DNA of 24,474 nt, from assembly GCA_964487155.1 (NCBI GenBank), contig CAZAQB010000044.1, forward strand, positions 1 through 24,474, written 5' to 3'. The notes under the pieces are model-generated. The model was given only the letters and a program-made list of their open reading frames with translations. It did not search any database and had not been told where the DNA came from. This document shows, piece after piece, positions 6,755 through 14,487 of this stretch (positions are counted from its first letter, which is position 1; each line of letters starts with the position of its first letter). The translations under genes and the position numbers were made by a program. This DNA is from CAZAQB01 sp964487155. Its GTDB lineage: Bacteria; Pseudomonadota; Gammaproteobacteria; Nitrococcales; Nitrococcaceae.

Positions 6755-6781
6755 TTATCACGTGGTAATACCACGTGATAA
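6755..6781 (-). promoter_or_regulatory. Palindromic operator of the RHH/ParE TA pair
   Basis: A perfect 13-bp inverted repeat (arm TTATCACGTGGTA) around one central base, ending 10 bases upstream of the antitoxin ATG. The position and symmetry fit RHH antitoxin autorepression. The inner core CACGTGG/CCACGTG could hold two overlapping RHH half-sites. Confidence 0.75.
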
Positions 6782-6962
6782 CTTAGTCTCTTCTTGCCCC
6801 CCGGTCCATCCAGGCCGCCAGGCACGTGGCCACCCAGGCAGGAGTGGTGTCCTCCAGAGGGAGGGAGCGATACGTGGGGCCGTGCCCGGTGGGGTTTCGC
6901 CGGATCGACTATGACATCGAGCCCCGACCGACCTGCTGGCCCTGGCCGCCCAGCACACCTAA

Positions 6963-7123
6963 CCCGAAGATTTCACAGATTCGCACCGATCTCGCTTGTC
7001 TCTTGGCCCCACAAGGGATCTTCTCTCAGTCGGCCGTACTCACCGATACGCCGCTCCTTCGAAAAGTCCCTTGTGAAACCAATATCTTACGCGATATCAG
7101 CACAAATTCATGAAATCTTCGGG
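6963..7123. mobile_element. 161-bp MITE-like element with CTAA target duplication
   Basis: The ends are inverted repeats: left CCCGAAGATTTCACAGATT, right end reverse-complemented CCCGAAGATTTCATGAATT. The element is flanked on both sides by CTAA (6959-6962, 7124-7127), a 4-bp target duplication. It has no transposase. A second copy begins at 24426. CC-starting ends with 4-bp duplications occur in the IS1380 family, and YTAR targets in the IS5 group; the parent family is not settled. The 180 bases between the TA operator and this element (6782-6958) show nothing recognisable. Confidence 0.75.
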
Positions 7124-7127
7124 CTAA

Positions 7128-7349
7128 GATCTTCGCGAGCACCAGCGCATCCACCGCGCCTACGCCCATACCGTGCTCAGGCCGTTGCTCCCCGCCCTGC
7201 TGCTCGGCCCGGCAACCACCGCCGCGAACGCCCTGAAATACGCGCTGCAGCTGATCGCCCGGCGAACCTTCCGACACTGGCCGGGGCGGTCCAAACCCCG
7301 ACCGCCCAGGCCAAAGCCCCACCCGCATATAGACCAGAAACCGTGCTGA
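7128..7349 (+). pseudogene. Possible C-terminal remnant of an unknown (transposase-like?) gene
   Basis: Directly after the MITE's target duplication a frame opens that reads like a real protein tail for 73 codons: LREHQRIHRAYAHTVLRPLL, then ANALKYALQLIARRTFRHWP, then a basic Pro-rich end PRPPRPKPHPHIDQ. There is no start codon or upstream part. Basic tails of this sort occur in transposases, but I cannot place the family. It may be what is left of a gene cut by rearrangement. Confidence 0.25.
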
Positions 7350-7371
7350 GCGCCGGCGGTCGCGCTAACTT

Positions 7372-7456
7372 GGGTGGATTGGGCGGGGAGCGCGATTGCG
7401 CCGGGTCAGCTTGTGTTCCCGTCTCGGTCGGCGCCGGGCGCCCGGCGCCCTCCTGC
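7372..7456. repeat. Duplicated segment downstream of intact CoA-transferase, copy 3
   Basis: Matches the right halves of 4774-4871 and 5804-5902. It sits at the 3' side of the only intact CaiB/BaiF gene here, so it is probably the source of the other two copies. Confidence 0.65.
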
Positions 7457-8647
7457 TCAGATCACGCCCTGGGCACGCAGCGCGGCGATACTGGCTGCGT
7501 CGATGCCGGCCCAGTCGCGGAGCACCTCCTCGGTGTGGGCGCCGAGCGCGGGGCCCGTCTGGCGCACGGTGCCGGGCGTGCGCGAGAGGCGGGGGAAGCA
7601 GTTCTGCATGGCGATGTCGCCGAAGTGCTCATCGGCGACCCGCACGATGGACTCGCGGGCCTGGATGTGCGGGTCCGCCAGCATCTCCGGGGCCCGGTAC
7701 ACCAGCCCCGCCGGGACGCCGGCCTCGGAGAGGCGCTCGACGAGGGTGTCCGCATCCAGCGTGCGGGTCCACTGCGCCAGGCGCTCGTCGAGCTCGTCCT
7801 GGTTCCGGCCGCGGGCCCGGTGGTCGGCATAGCGCGGGTTGTCGGCGAGCTCGGGAGCGCCCATCACCTGGCACAGGCGCCGGAACACGGTGTCCTGATT
7901 GGCGCCGATGATCACCTCGCGGCCATCGGCAGCGGGATAAGCGTTGGAAGGCGCGAGACCGGGCAGCTTGCCGCCGGAGCGCTCGCGGATATGGCCGAGC
8001 CTGTCGTACTCGGCGACCAGGCTCTCCATCACCCCCATCACCGACTCGTAGATGGAGCTGTCCACCAGCTGCCCGCGACCGCTGCGCTCGCGCTCGTGCA
8101 GGGCCATGAGGGCGCCCAGGGCGCCGTGGAGGCCGGCCAGCGTGTCGCCGATGGAGATGCCGGCGCGCACCGGCGGGCGATCCGGATAGCCGGTGACGTA
8201 GCGCATACCGCCCATCGCCTCGCAGACCGCGGCGAACCCGGCCCGGCCGGCATAGGGGCCGTCCTGGCCGAAGCCGGTGATGCGCACCATGACCAGCCTC
8301 GGATTGATCTCTGAGAGCGCGTCCCAGCCGACGCCCCAGCGCTCAAGGGTGCCCGGGCGGAAGTTCTCGACCAGCACGTCGGCGCCCGCCGCCAGCCTGC
8401 GCAGAACGTCCTGGCCCTCGGACCGGCGCAGGTCAAGGGTCACCGAGCGCTTGTTGCGGCCGATCACCCGCCACCAGACGCACTCGCCGTGCTGATCGCT
8501 GCGTCCCCACTGGCGCATGGCATCTCCCGTACCCGGGGGCTCGATCTTGGCCACCTGGGCCCCGAAGTCCGCCAGATACTGCCCGCAGTAGGGCCCCGCG
8601 ATGAGCTGGCCCATCTCGATGACCTTGATGTCGTCCAGCGGTCCCAT
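7457..8647 (-). CDS. CaiB/BaiF family (type III) CoA-transferase
   Basis: A 396-residue protein that transfers CoA between carboxylic acids in the cytoplasm through an aspartyl-CoA thioester. It begins MGPLDDIKVIEMGQLIAGPY and has the family landmarks FGAQVAKIEPPGTGD (28-42), R(N)KRSVTLDLR (64-74), VLVENFRPGTLERWG (91-105), ITGFGQDGPYAGRAGF (123-138) and SIGDTLAGL, whose D168 aligns with catalytic Asp169 of formyl-CoA transferase. ATG 8647 is chosen over a longer upstream frame: it has GGAGA upstream and the family N-terminus begins here. The substrate cannot be read from sequence; succinyl-CoA- or acyl-CoA-dependent members are equally possible. Two decayed copies of its 3' end lie at 4872 and 5903. 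It is monocistronic on the minus strand, divergent from the HEPN/MNT pair. Confidence 0.92.
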   Translation of the reverse strand: MGPLDDIKVIEMGQLIAGPYCGQYLADFGAQVAKIEPPGTGDAMRQWGRSDQHGECVWWRVIGRNKRSVTLDLRRSEGQDVLRRLAAGADVLVENFRPGTLERWGVGWDALSEINPRLVMVRITGFGQDGPYAGRAGFAAVCEAMGGMRYVTGYPDRPPVRAGISIGDTLAGLHGALGALMALHERERSGRGQLVDSSIYESVMGVMESLVAEYDRLGHIRERSGGKLPGLAPSNAYPAADGREVIIGANQDTVFRRLCQVMGAPELADNPRYADHRARGRNQDELDERLAQWTRTLDADTLVERLSEAGVPAGLVYRAPEMLADPHIQARESIVRVADEHFGDIAMQNCFPRLSRTPGTVRQTGPALGAHTEEVLRDWAGIDAASIAALRAQGVI

Positions 8648-8933
8648 CAGGCGGTCTCCGTTGCTCGCTCTTGTGCGCGGCTGTGCCGCCGCGCCGGGGT
8701 GGCGCAAGGCGCGCCGGGGACTATAGGCCGGCACGGCCGGTGCCGCCCAGTCGGCGGCGAGCGCAGGCCATCGCGGCTTGCGAAGCGGCGGGCTAGACTC
8801 GGTCTGTTGCGCAGCTTCGCGGGCAATGGGAAGCCGGGGTGCGTCCGACCCTGTCCGATTATTCGAGGGCAAGGCGTTGAAATCTGTTCCCGTTTTCTCG
8901 TGATTCAATCTTGCCGGGCAAGGATATGTTTTG

Positions 8934-9353
8934 ATGACCGATCTGGACATCCGATGGAAACAGCGGCTGGCGAACTACAGAAGGGCTTTCGCGCAGCTCA
9001 GCAGCGCGGTGGATCTCGCCCAGACGCGGGAGCTATCAGAGCTGGAGCGCCAAGGGTTGATCCAGGCTTTCGAGTTCACTCACGAGCTGGCATGGAACGT
9101 TATTAAGGATTATTTCCTGTACCAGGGAAACACTACGATAACGGGCTCGCGTGACGCGATACGCGAGGCCTTCGAAAAGGGGCTGGTGGAGGACGGCGAG
9201 GGCTGGATGGAGATGATCCGAAGCCGTAATCGGACAGCCTATGCATACAATGAAAAGGTCGCCGCGGAGATCGCCGGGCGCGTTATCGGCCGCTACCGCG
9301 CGTTATTCCAGAGATTCCTTGAGCGCATGGAACAACTGGAGGCGAGATCGTGA
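8934..9353 (+). CDS. HEPN-domain toxin (HI0074/HepT-like) with altered active site
   Basis: A 139-residue all-helical protein of the 'nucleotidyltransferase substrate-binding' HI0074 family. Landmarks are RWKQRLANYRRAF at the start, ELERQGLIQAFEFTHELAWN (36-55), a GSRDAIREAF stretch and MEMIRSRNRTAYAYNE. Active HEPN RNases carry R-x4-6-H, and in this family the site normally reads RN-x-T-x-H-x-Y. Here R98 is kept but the His position is Tyr103, so RNase activity is probably lost. The ATG has AAGGA upstream; the TGA overlaps the GTG of the partner nucleotidyltransferase frame, which is itself broken by a stop codon. In intact modules the MNT partner AMPylates the HEPN toxin. It may now be a relic or retain a non-catalytic role. 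Confidence 0.88.
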   Translation: MTDLDIRWKQRLANYRRAFAQLSSAVDLAQTRELSELERQGLIQAFEFTHELAWNVIKDYFLYQGNTTITGSRDAIREAFEKGLVEDGEGWMEMIRSRNRTAYAYNEKVAAEIAGRVIGRYRALFQRFLERMEQLEARS

Positions 9354-9673
9354 GCGACGCGGCTGATCGGCCTTACGGCCTGCCGCCGTAAGTCATTGAG
9401 CAGCTGAAGGCGCTGTTTCGTGCCTGGCCGCAGATTCAGCGTGTAACGCTGTATGGTTCCCGCGCCAAGGGTAACTATCGCAAAGGCTCGGATAACGACC
9501 TGTGCGTCGAGGGTGAGGCCCTTGGCATGACTGACCTGCCGAGGCTGGACGGCGAAATCGACGATCTGCTCCTGCCATGGAAGGTCGACATCGCCCTGCG
9601 CCACCAAATCGAAAACCCCGATCTTCTTGCGCATATCGACCGCGTCGGCATTGCGATTTACACCTCCGGGTAG
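9350..9673 (+). pseudogene. MNT-type nucleotidyltransferase antitoxin with nonsense codon 14
   Basis: Translating from GTG 9350 (overlapping the HEPN stop) gives VSDAADRPYGLPP, then TAA at 9389-9391, then an uninterrupted frame to TAG 9671-9673. The downstream part is a clear MNT domain: TLYGSRAKGNY (33-43) and SDNDLCVEG, with the two metal-binding aspartates D48 and D50 and the third at KVDIAL (D80). The TAA stands where a GAA (Glu) codon would fit. No good alternative start follows before the GSRAKG motif. Unless the stop is a sequencing error or is read through, the antitoxin is not made. In intact pairs this protein AMPylates and silences the HEPN toxin. Confidence 0.85.
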
Positions 9674-9703
9674 GTTCGGGGCGCGAATGTCTGCCTGAGT
9701 AAC

Positions 9704-9731
9704 GGCCGGCACACCGCCCGGTGTGCCGGCC
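9704..9731. terminator. Hairpin between convergent HEPN/MNT and acuI genes
   Basis: A perfect 12-bp stem (GGCCGGCACACC / GGTGTGCCGGCC) with a GCCC loop, 30 bases after the MNT stop and 13 bases beyond the acuI stop. Its position suggests a bidirectional terminator. Neither side has a strong T run. Confidence 0.65.
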
Positions 9732-9744
9732 TGATGGGTGGAGC

Positions 9745-10728
<984 letters not shown>

Positions 10729-10750
10729 CTGCTGCTCCTCTCGCTGCGAA

Positions 10751-10765
10751 TAGACCGATTGTCTA
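10751..10765 (-). promoter_or_regulatory. AcuR-type operator upstream of acuI
   Basis: TAGACCGATTGTCTA is an inverted repeat (TAGAC-n5-GTCTA), 22 bases upstream of the acuI start. The same half-sites recur upstream of acuR, which makes a shared TetR-family operator likely. Confidence 0.75.
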
Positions 10766-10783
10766 TAAATGGGTGAAAAAAAC

Positions 10784-11422
10784 TCAGCGTGGCCCCAGCG
10801 CCGCGAAGAACCCGTCGGCGAAGATCTCCAGGGCCTCCGGGCCCCGTTCCAGCTTGGCCCGCAGCACGGCGCCTTCCCAGCCGATCCAGAACAGCGCCGC
10901 GAGCCGGTGGCAGTCTGCGTCGGGGTCGATCTCCCCCGCCTCCCGCGCCTCCTCCAGGCAGGCGGCGAGCCGGCGCTGCCAGTCCCGGAACACCTCGGCA
11001 AGCTCCTGGCGGTAGCTCTCCGGCAGAGAGCCCATTTCCTGGCCGAGGTTGCCGATCAGGCAGCCGCGCTGGTAGCCGTGCCGCGCCATGCCGGCCCGGG
11101 CGTCGGCTACGAAGGCCCGGATGCGCGCCAGCGCCGGCCGGGAGGGGTCTTCCAGGTGACGGGTCAGCTTGTCGGCGAAATAGGCGCCGTAGCGCCGGAT
11201 CAACTCGGCGCCGAAGGCCTCCTTGCTCTCGAAGTAGTAGTAGAAAGATCCCTTGGGGATTCCCACGCGACGCAGGATCTCGTCGATGCCGGTCGCCGAG
11301 AAGGACTTCTCGGTGAGCAGTTCCAGGCCTGCGCGCAACAGCCGCTCGCGGGCCTCGCCCGGCTCCAGGCCGTGCTTGGAGGGCCGCCCCCGGCGGCGGG
11401 TGGTCTGAACCGATGTCACCAT
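10784..11422 (-). CDS. acuR: TetR-family repressor, AcuR-like
   Basis: A 212-residue regulator. A basic N-terminal arm (TTRRRGRPSK) precedes a TetR helix-turn-helix, RERLLRAGLELLTEKSFSATGIDEILRRVGIPKGSFYYYFESKEAF (about residues 25-70). The C-terminal ligand domain contains GCLIGNLGQEMG and FWIGWEGAVLRAKLE, which resemble the AcuR/TetR_C_33 group. In Rhodobacter sphaeroides AcuR represses acuI and is relieved by acrylate; the same acuR-acuI order here supports that role. A promoter with the operator in its spacer lies just upstream, so it is probably autoregulated. Confidence 0.88.
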   Translation of the reverse strand: MVTSVQTTRRRGRPSKHGLEPGEARERLLRAGLELLTEKSFSATGIDEILRRVGIPKGSFYYYFESKEAFGAELIRRYGAYFADKLTRHLEDPSRPALARIRAFVADARAGMARHGYQRGCLIGNLGQEMGSLPESYRQELAEVFRDWQRRLAACLEEAREAGEIDPDADCHRLAALFWIGWEGAVLRAKLERGPEALEIFADGFFAALGPR

Positions 11423-11428
11423 GTGCGA

Positions 11429-11458
11429 GGATAATAGACCGGTCGTCTAAAAAATGCA
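11429..11458 (-). promoter_or_regulatory. acuR promoter with embedded TAGAC/GTCTA operator
   Basis: On the minus strand TTGCAT and TATTAT are 17 bases apart, a fair -35/-10 pair, and the inverted repeat TAGACGACCGGTCTA (11435-11449) fills the spacer and touches the -10. The ATG follows only about 8 bases after the -10, so the mRNA would have almost no leader. Confidence 0.65.
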
Positions 11459-11621
11459 ACGTGCTTGGCGATATCGAGGCAGGGCACCGTCGAGTTCGAC
11501 ACCCTTCGATTCGGCGTTGGGACGGTCAAAGCGCTCGGCCGCTGGGGTGTCGACGGGCTACCGGCGTTTCAACCAGCGCTGGCAGGTGGCGGAACCAGAG
11601 GGAGCAGTGAGTTTGAGTTGA

Positions 11622-11708
11622 TGGTGCCGGGAGTGGGACTCGAACCCACACTCCCTCGCGGGAACCGGATTTTGAGTCCGGCGCGTCTACCAGTTCCGCC
11701 ATCCCGGC
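11622..11708 (-). tRNA. tRNA-Leu (anticodon CAA)
   Basis: An 87-base class II tRNA with encoded CCA (11622-11624). The acceptor is GCCGGGA/TCCCGGC, the D-arm GCGGAACTGGTAGACGC, the anticodon stem CCGGA/TCCGG with loop CTCAAAA (anticodon CAA, reading UUG), a long variable arm, and the T-arm GTGGG-TTCGAGT-CCCAC. No attachment-site duplication or integrase lies next to it. Confidence 0.97.
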
Positions 11709-11721
11709 ATGCAGGGCGGCC

Positions 11722-11727
11722 AGTATA
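11722..11727 (-). promoter_or_regulatory. -10 box of the tRNA-Leu promoter
   Basis: TATACT on the minus strand, about 13 bases before the mature tRNA 5' end. No good -35 is visible. The gene is divergent from queA, with both promoters in the 134-bp gap. Confidence 0.45.
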
Positions 11728-11842
11728 CGCAGCCGGGCCGGACCGGCGCCACGGGCCCGGAGGTGCCGTCGCCGGGGCCTGGGGAAGCTGCTACGATCCG
11801 GTCCCCTTATCCGAGCCGGTTCCCCAGCAAGCCACTGCCGCC

Positions 11843-12886
11843 ATGCGGGTCAGCGACTTTCATTTCGATCTGCCCGAGGAGCTCATCGCCCATCATCCGC
11901 CGGAGCGGCGCACGGATGCCAGGCTGCTGTGCCTGGATCCGGTGACCGGCGAGCTGGCGGACCGGCGCATCCCCGACCTCGAATCCCTGCTGCGCCCCGG
12001 CGATCTGCTGGTGCTGAACGATACCCGGGTGATCCCGGCGCGGCTGCGCGGGCGCAAGGCGAGCGGCGGCCAGGTGGAGGTGCTGCTGGAGCGCATCACC
12101 GGCCCGCGGGAGGCGCTCGCTCTGGTGCGCGCCAGCAAGAGCCCCGGGCCCGGGACGGATCTGCACCTGGAGGGGGGTGTGACGGCCACCGTGCTGGGCC
12201 GGGAAGGCCAGTGGTTCCGGCTCGCCTTCGGCGGCGAGACGCCGCTCCGGGAGCTGCTGGAGCGTCACGGCCACATGCCGCTGCCGCCCTACATCCGGCG
12301 CCCCGACGAGGCCGCCGATAAGGACCGCTACCAGACCGTCTACGCCCGGGTGCCCGGGGCGGTGGCCGCGCCCACGGCAGGTCTGCACTTCGACCAGGCG
12401 TTGCTGGATCGCCTGCAGGCAGGCGGCGTGGAGCGCGCCTGGGTCACCCTGCACGTGGGCGCCGGCACCTTCCAGCCGCTGCGCGGCGAGGTGGTGGAAG
12501 AGCAGCACCTGCACCGGGAACGCCTGGTCGTGCCCGCCGCCACCTGCGCGGCGGTGGCCCGCACCCGGGCCCGGGGCGGGCGGGTGGTGGCGGTGGGCAC
12601 CACCTCGGTGCGGGCGCTGGAGAGCGCCGCCGGCCCGGACGGCCTGCAGCCCCGGGAAGGCGAGACGCAGCTGTTCATCTACCCCGGCTACCGGTTTCGT
12701 TGCGTGGATGCGCTGCTCACCAATTTCCACCTGCCCGGCTCCAGCCTGGTGCTGCTGGTCAGCGCCTTCGCCGGGCGCGAGCGGCTGCTGGCGGCCTACG
12801 CCCACGCCGTCGCCGCGCGCTACCGGTTCTTCAGCTACGGCGACGCCATGTTCATCCCGCGCCCCGCCGAAGGGGCCCGGGCGTGA
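11843..12886 (+). CDS. queA: S-adenosylmethionine:tRNA ribosyltransferase-isomerase
   Basis: A 347-residue enzyme that transfers and rearranges the ribosyl group of SAM onto 7-aminomethyl-7-deazaguanine at position 34 of tRNA, forming epoxyqueuosine. MRVSDFHFDLPEELIAHHPPERR is the standard QueA start; LVLNDTRVIPARLRG, YQTVYA...AVAAPTAGLHF, WVTLHVGAGTFQPLR, VGTTSVRALE and TNFHLPGSSLVLLVSAFAG follow in family order. The length is normal. A longer open frame upstream has no homologous content, so ATG 11843 is preferred although no strong ribosome-binding site precedes it. Its TGA overlaps the tgt GTG by four bases, coupling two consecutive steps of queuosine synthesis. Confidence 0.97.
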   Translation: MRVSDFHFDLPEELIAHHPPERRTDARLLCLDPVTGELADRRIPDLESLLRPGDLLVLNDTRVIPARLRGRKASGGQVEVLLERITGPREALALVRASKSPGPGTDLHLEGGVTATVLGREGQWFRLAFGGETPLRELLERHGHMPLPPYIRRPDEAADKDRYQTVYARVPGAVAAPTAGLHFDQALLDRLQAGGVERAWVTLHVGAGTFQPLRGEVVEEQHLHRERLVVPAATCAAVARTRARGGRVVAVGTTSVRALESAAGPDGLQPREGETQLFIYPGYRFRCVDALLTNFHLPGSSLVLLVSAFAGRERLLAAYAHAVAARYRFFSYGDAMFIPRPAEGARA

Positions 12887-13992
12887 GCCTGGCCTTCCGG
12901 GTCACGGCCCGCGACGGCGCCGCCCGCCGCGGCCGCCTGGAACTGCGCCGCGGCGTGGTGGACACCCCCGCGTTCATGCCGGTGGGCACCTACGGCACGG
13001 TCAAGGCCATGACCCCGGAGGAGCTGGAGGGCCTGGGGGCGCAGATCGTGCTGGGCAACACCTTCCACCTGATGCTGCGCCCGGGCACGGAGATCATCGC
13101 CGCCCACGGCGGCCTGCACGGCTTCATGCACTGGGAGCGGCCCATCCTCACCGACTCGGGTGGCTTCCAGGTATTCAGCCTGGGAGCCATGCGGCGCATC
13201 ACCGAGCAGGGCGCGGAGTTCCGCTCGCCGGTGGACGGCGCGCGGGTGTTCCTGAGCCCGGAGCGCTCCATGGAGGTGCAGCGGGCGCTGGGCTCCGACA
13301 TCGTTATGGTGCTGGACGAGTGCACCCCGCATCCGGCCGGTGAGGAGCAGGTCAGGGCGTCCATGGAGCTCTCCCTGCGCTGGGCCCGGCGCAGCCGCGA
13401 GGCGCATGGGGACGGACCGGGCGCCCTGTTCGGCATTGTCCAGGGGGGCATGCTGCCGGAGCTGCGCCAGCGCTCCCTGGAGGGGCTGCTGGAGATCGGC
13501 TTCGAGGGCTACGCCATCGGCGGGCTGTCGGTGGGGGAGAGCCCCGAGCAGCGTCACGCGGTGCTGGACGCCCTGCTGCCTCGGATGCCCGCCGAGCGGC
13601 CCCGCTACCTGATGGGGGTCGGCCGCCCCGAGGATATCGTCGAGGCAGTCTGCCGCGGCGTGGACATGTTCGACTGCGTCATCCCGACCCGCAACGCCCG
13701 CAACGGCTTCATCTACACGCGCCAGGGGGTCATGCGCATCCGCAACGCCCGGCACGCCTCCGACACCGGCCCCCTGGACCCATCCTGCGACTGCTATACC
13801 TGCCGCCACTACAGCCGCGCCTACCTGCGCCACCTCGACCGCTGCAACGAGATCCTGGGCTCGCGGCTCGCCACCATCCACAACCTGTACTACTACCAGC
13901 GCCTCATGGCGGAACTGCGGGAGGCCATCGAGGCCGGCAATCTGGAACGCTACGTGGCCGAGTTCCACTCCGCGCGGGGTGCTGTGACATAA
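12883..13992 (+). CDS. tgt: Queuine tRNA-guanine transglycosylase
   Basis: A 369-residue enzyme that swaps guanine 34 of GUN-anticodon tRNAs for preQ1, the step before QueA. Landmarks are DTPAFMPVGTYGTVKAMTPEEL, the nucleophile region TDSGGFQVFSL, LDECTP, GIVQGG, YLMGVGRPEDIVEAV, and the zinc site CDCYTCRHYSRAYLRHL with a later His in TIHNLYYYQ. The start is GTG 12883, overlapping the queA stop (GTGA). The family N-terminus (LAFRVTARDGAARRGRLEL) begins within a few residues, so the longer upstream frame is rejected. Confidence 0.97.
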   Translation: MSLAFRVTARDGAARRGRLELRRGVVDTPAFMPVGTYGTVKAMTPEELEGLGAQIVLGNTFHLMLRPGTEIIAAHGGLHGFMHWERPILTDSGGFQVFSLGAMRRITEQGAEFRSPVDGARVFLSPERSMEVQRALGSDIVMVLDECTPHPAGEEQVRASMELSLRWARRSREAHGDGPGALFGIVQGGMLPELRQRSLEGLLEIGFEGYAIGGLSVGESPEQRHAVLDALLPRMPAERPRYLMGVGRPEDIVEAVCRGVDMFDCVIPTRNARNGFIYTRQGVMRIRNARHASDTGPLDPSCDCYTCRHYSRAYLRHLDRCNEILGSRLATIHNLYYYQRLMAELREAIEAGNLERYVAEFHSARGAVT

Positions 13993-14004
13993 TGAGCGCC
14001 CTTT

Positions 14005-14025
14005 GCGGCGCCTCCCCGGCGCCGC
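14005..14025 (+). other. GC hairpin between tgt and yajC
   Basis: GCGGCGCC-TCCCC-GGCGCCGC forms an 8-bp perfect stem 12 bases after the tgt stop. There is no T run, so it may be an attenuator or an mRNA-stabilising element rather than a full terminator. Just upstream, CATAAT (13988-13993) could be a weak -10 for yajC-secDF. Confidence 0.45.
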
Positions 14026-14061
14026 GTCCATGCTCGGCCGTGTCCATCTGAGGAGTTCACC

Positions 14062-14457
14062 ATGGGGTTTTTCATCGCTGATGCCTTGGCCCAGGACGCC
14101 GGGGCGCCCGCCGGCGGCGGCTTCGGGGCCCTGCTGTTCCCCATCCTGCTGCTGGTGGTGTTCTACTTCCTGCTGATCCGTCCCCAGCAGAAGCGCGCCA
14201 AGGAGCACCGCAAGATGGTGGAGGCCCTGGCCAAGGGCGACGAGGTGGTGAGCACCGGCGGCATCGCCGGGCGTATCACCGAGGTGGGCGAGACCTTTGC
14301 CACCATGGAGATCGCCGATGGCGTCCAGGTTCGCCTGCAGAAGGCGGCGGTGGCCTCGGTGCTGCCCAAGGGCACCCTGCGCCAGAAGCTCGCCAAGGGC
14401 GGCGAAAAGGCCAAGGGCGACGGCGACAACCAGACCGACGAATCGACCAAGAGCTGA
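14062..14457 (+). CDS. yajC: Preprotein translocase subunit YajC
   Basis: A 131-residue inner-membrane protein. A short N-terminal region (MGFFIADALAQDAGAPAGGG) precedes one transmembrane helix (ALLFPILLLVVFYFLLIRPQ, about 23-42) and a cytoplasmic domain with RPQQKRAKEHRKMVEALAKGDEVVSTGGIAGRI. It associates with SecDF and SecYEG. The polar Lys/Asp-rich tail beyond residue 105 is longer than in E. coli (110 residues). GAGGAG lies before the ATG. It is followed 30 bases later by secD. Confidence 0.96.
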   Translation: MGFFIADALAQDAGAPAGGGFGALLFPILLLVVFYFLLIRPQQKRAKEHRKMVEALAKGDEVVSTGGIAGRITEVGETFATMEIADGVQVRLQKAAVASVLPKGTLRQKLAKGGEKAKGDGDNQTDESTKS

Positions 14458-14487
14458 TCGGCCCATTCCCACCTGCACAGGGTTCCC

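Noticed and set aside
6794..8314. 506-residue open frame on the plus strand
   Set aside because: It runs through a MITE and a repeat and then antisense to the CaiB/BaiF gene; no start signal and no domain.
11622..11708. tRNA-Leu as an attachment site for an integrated island
   Set aside because: No integrase gene and no direct repeat of the tRNA 3' end elsewhere in the window.
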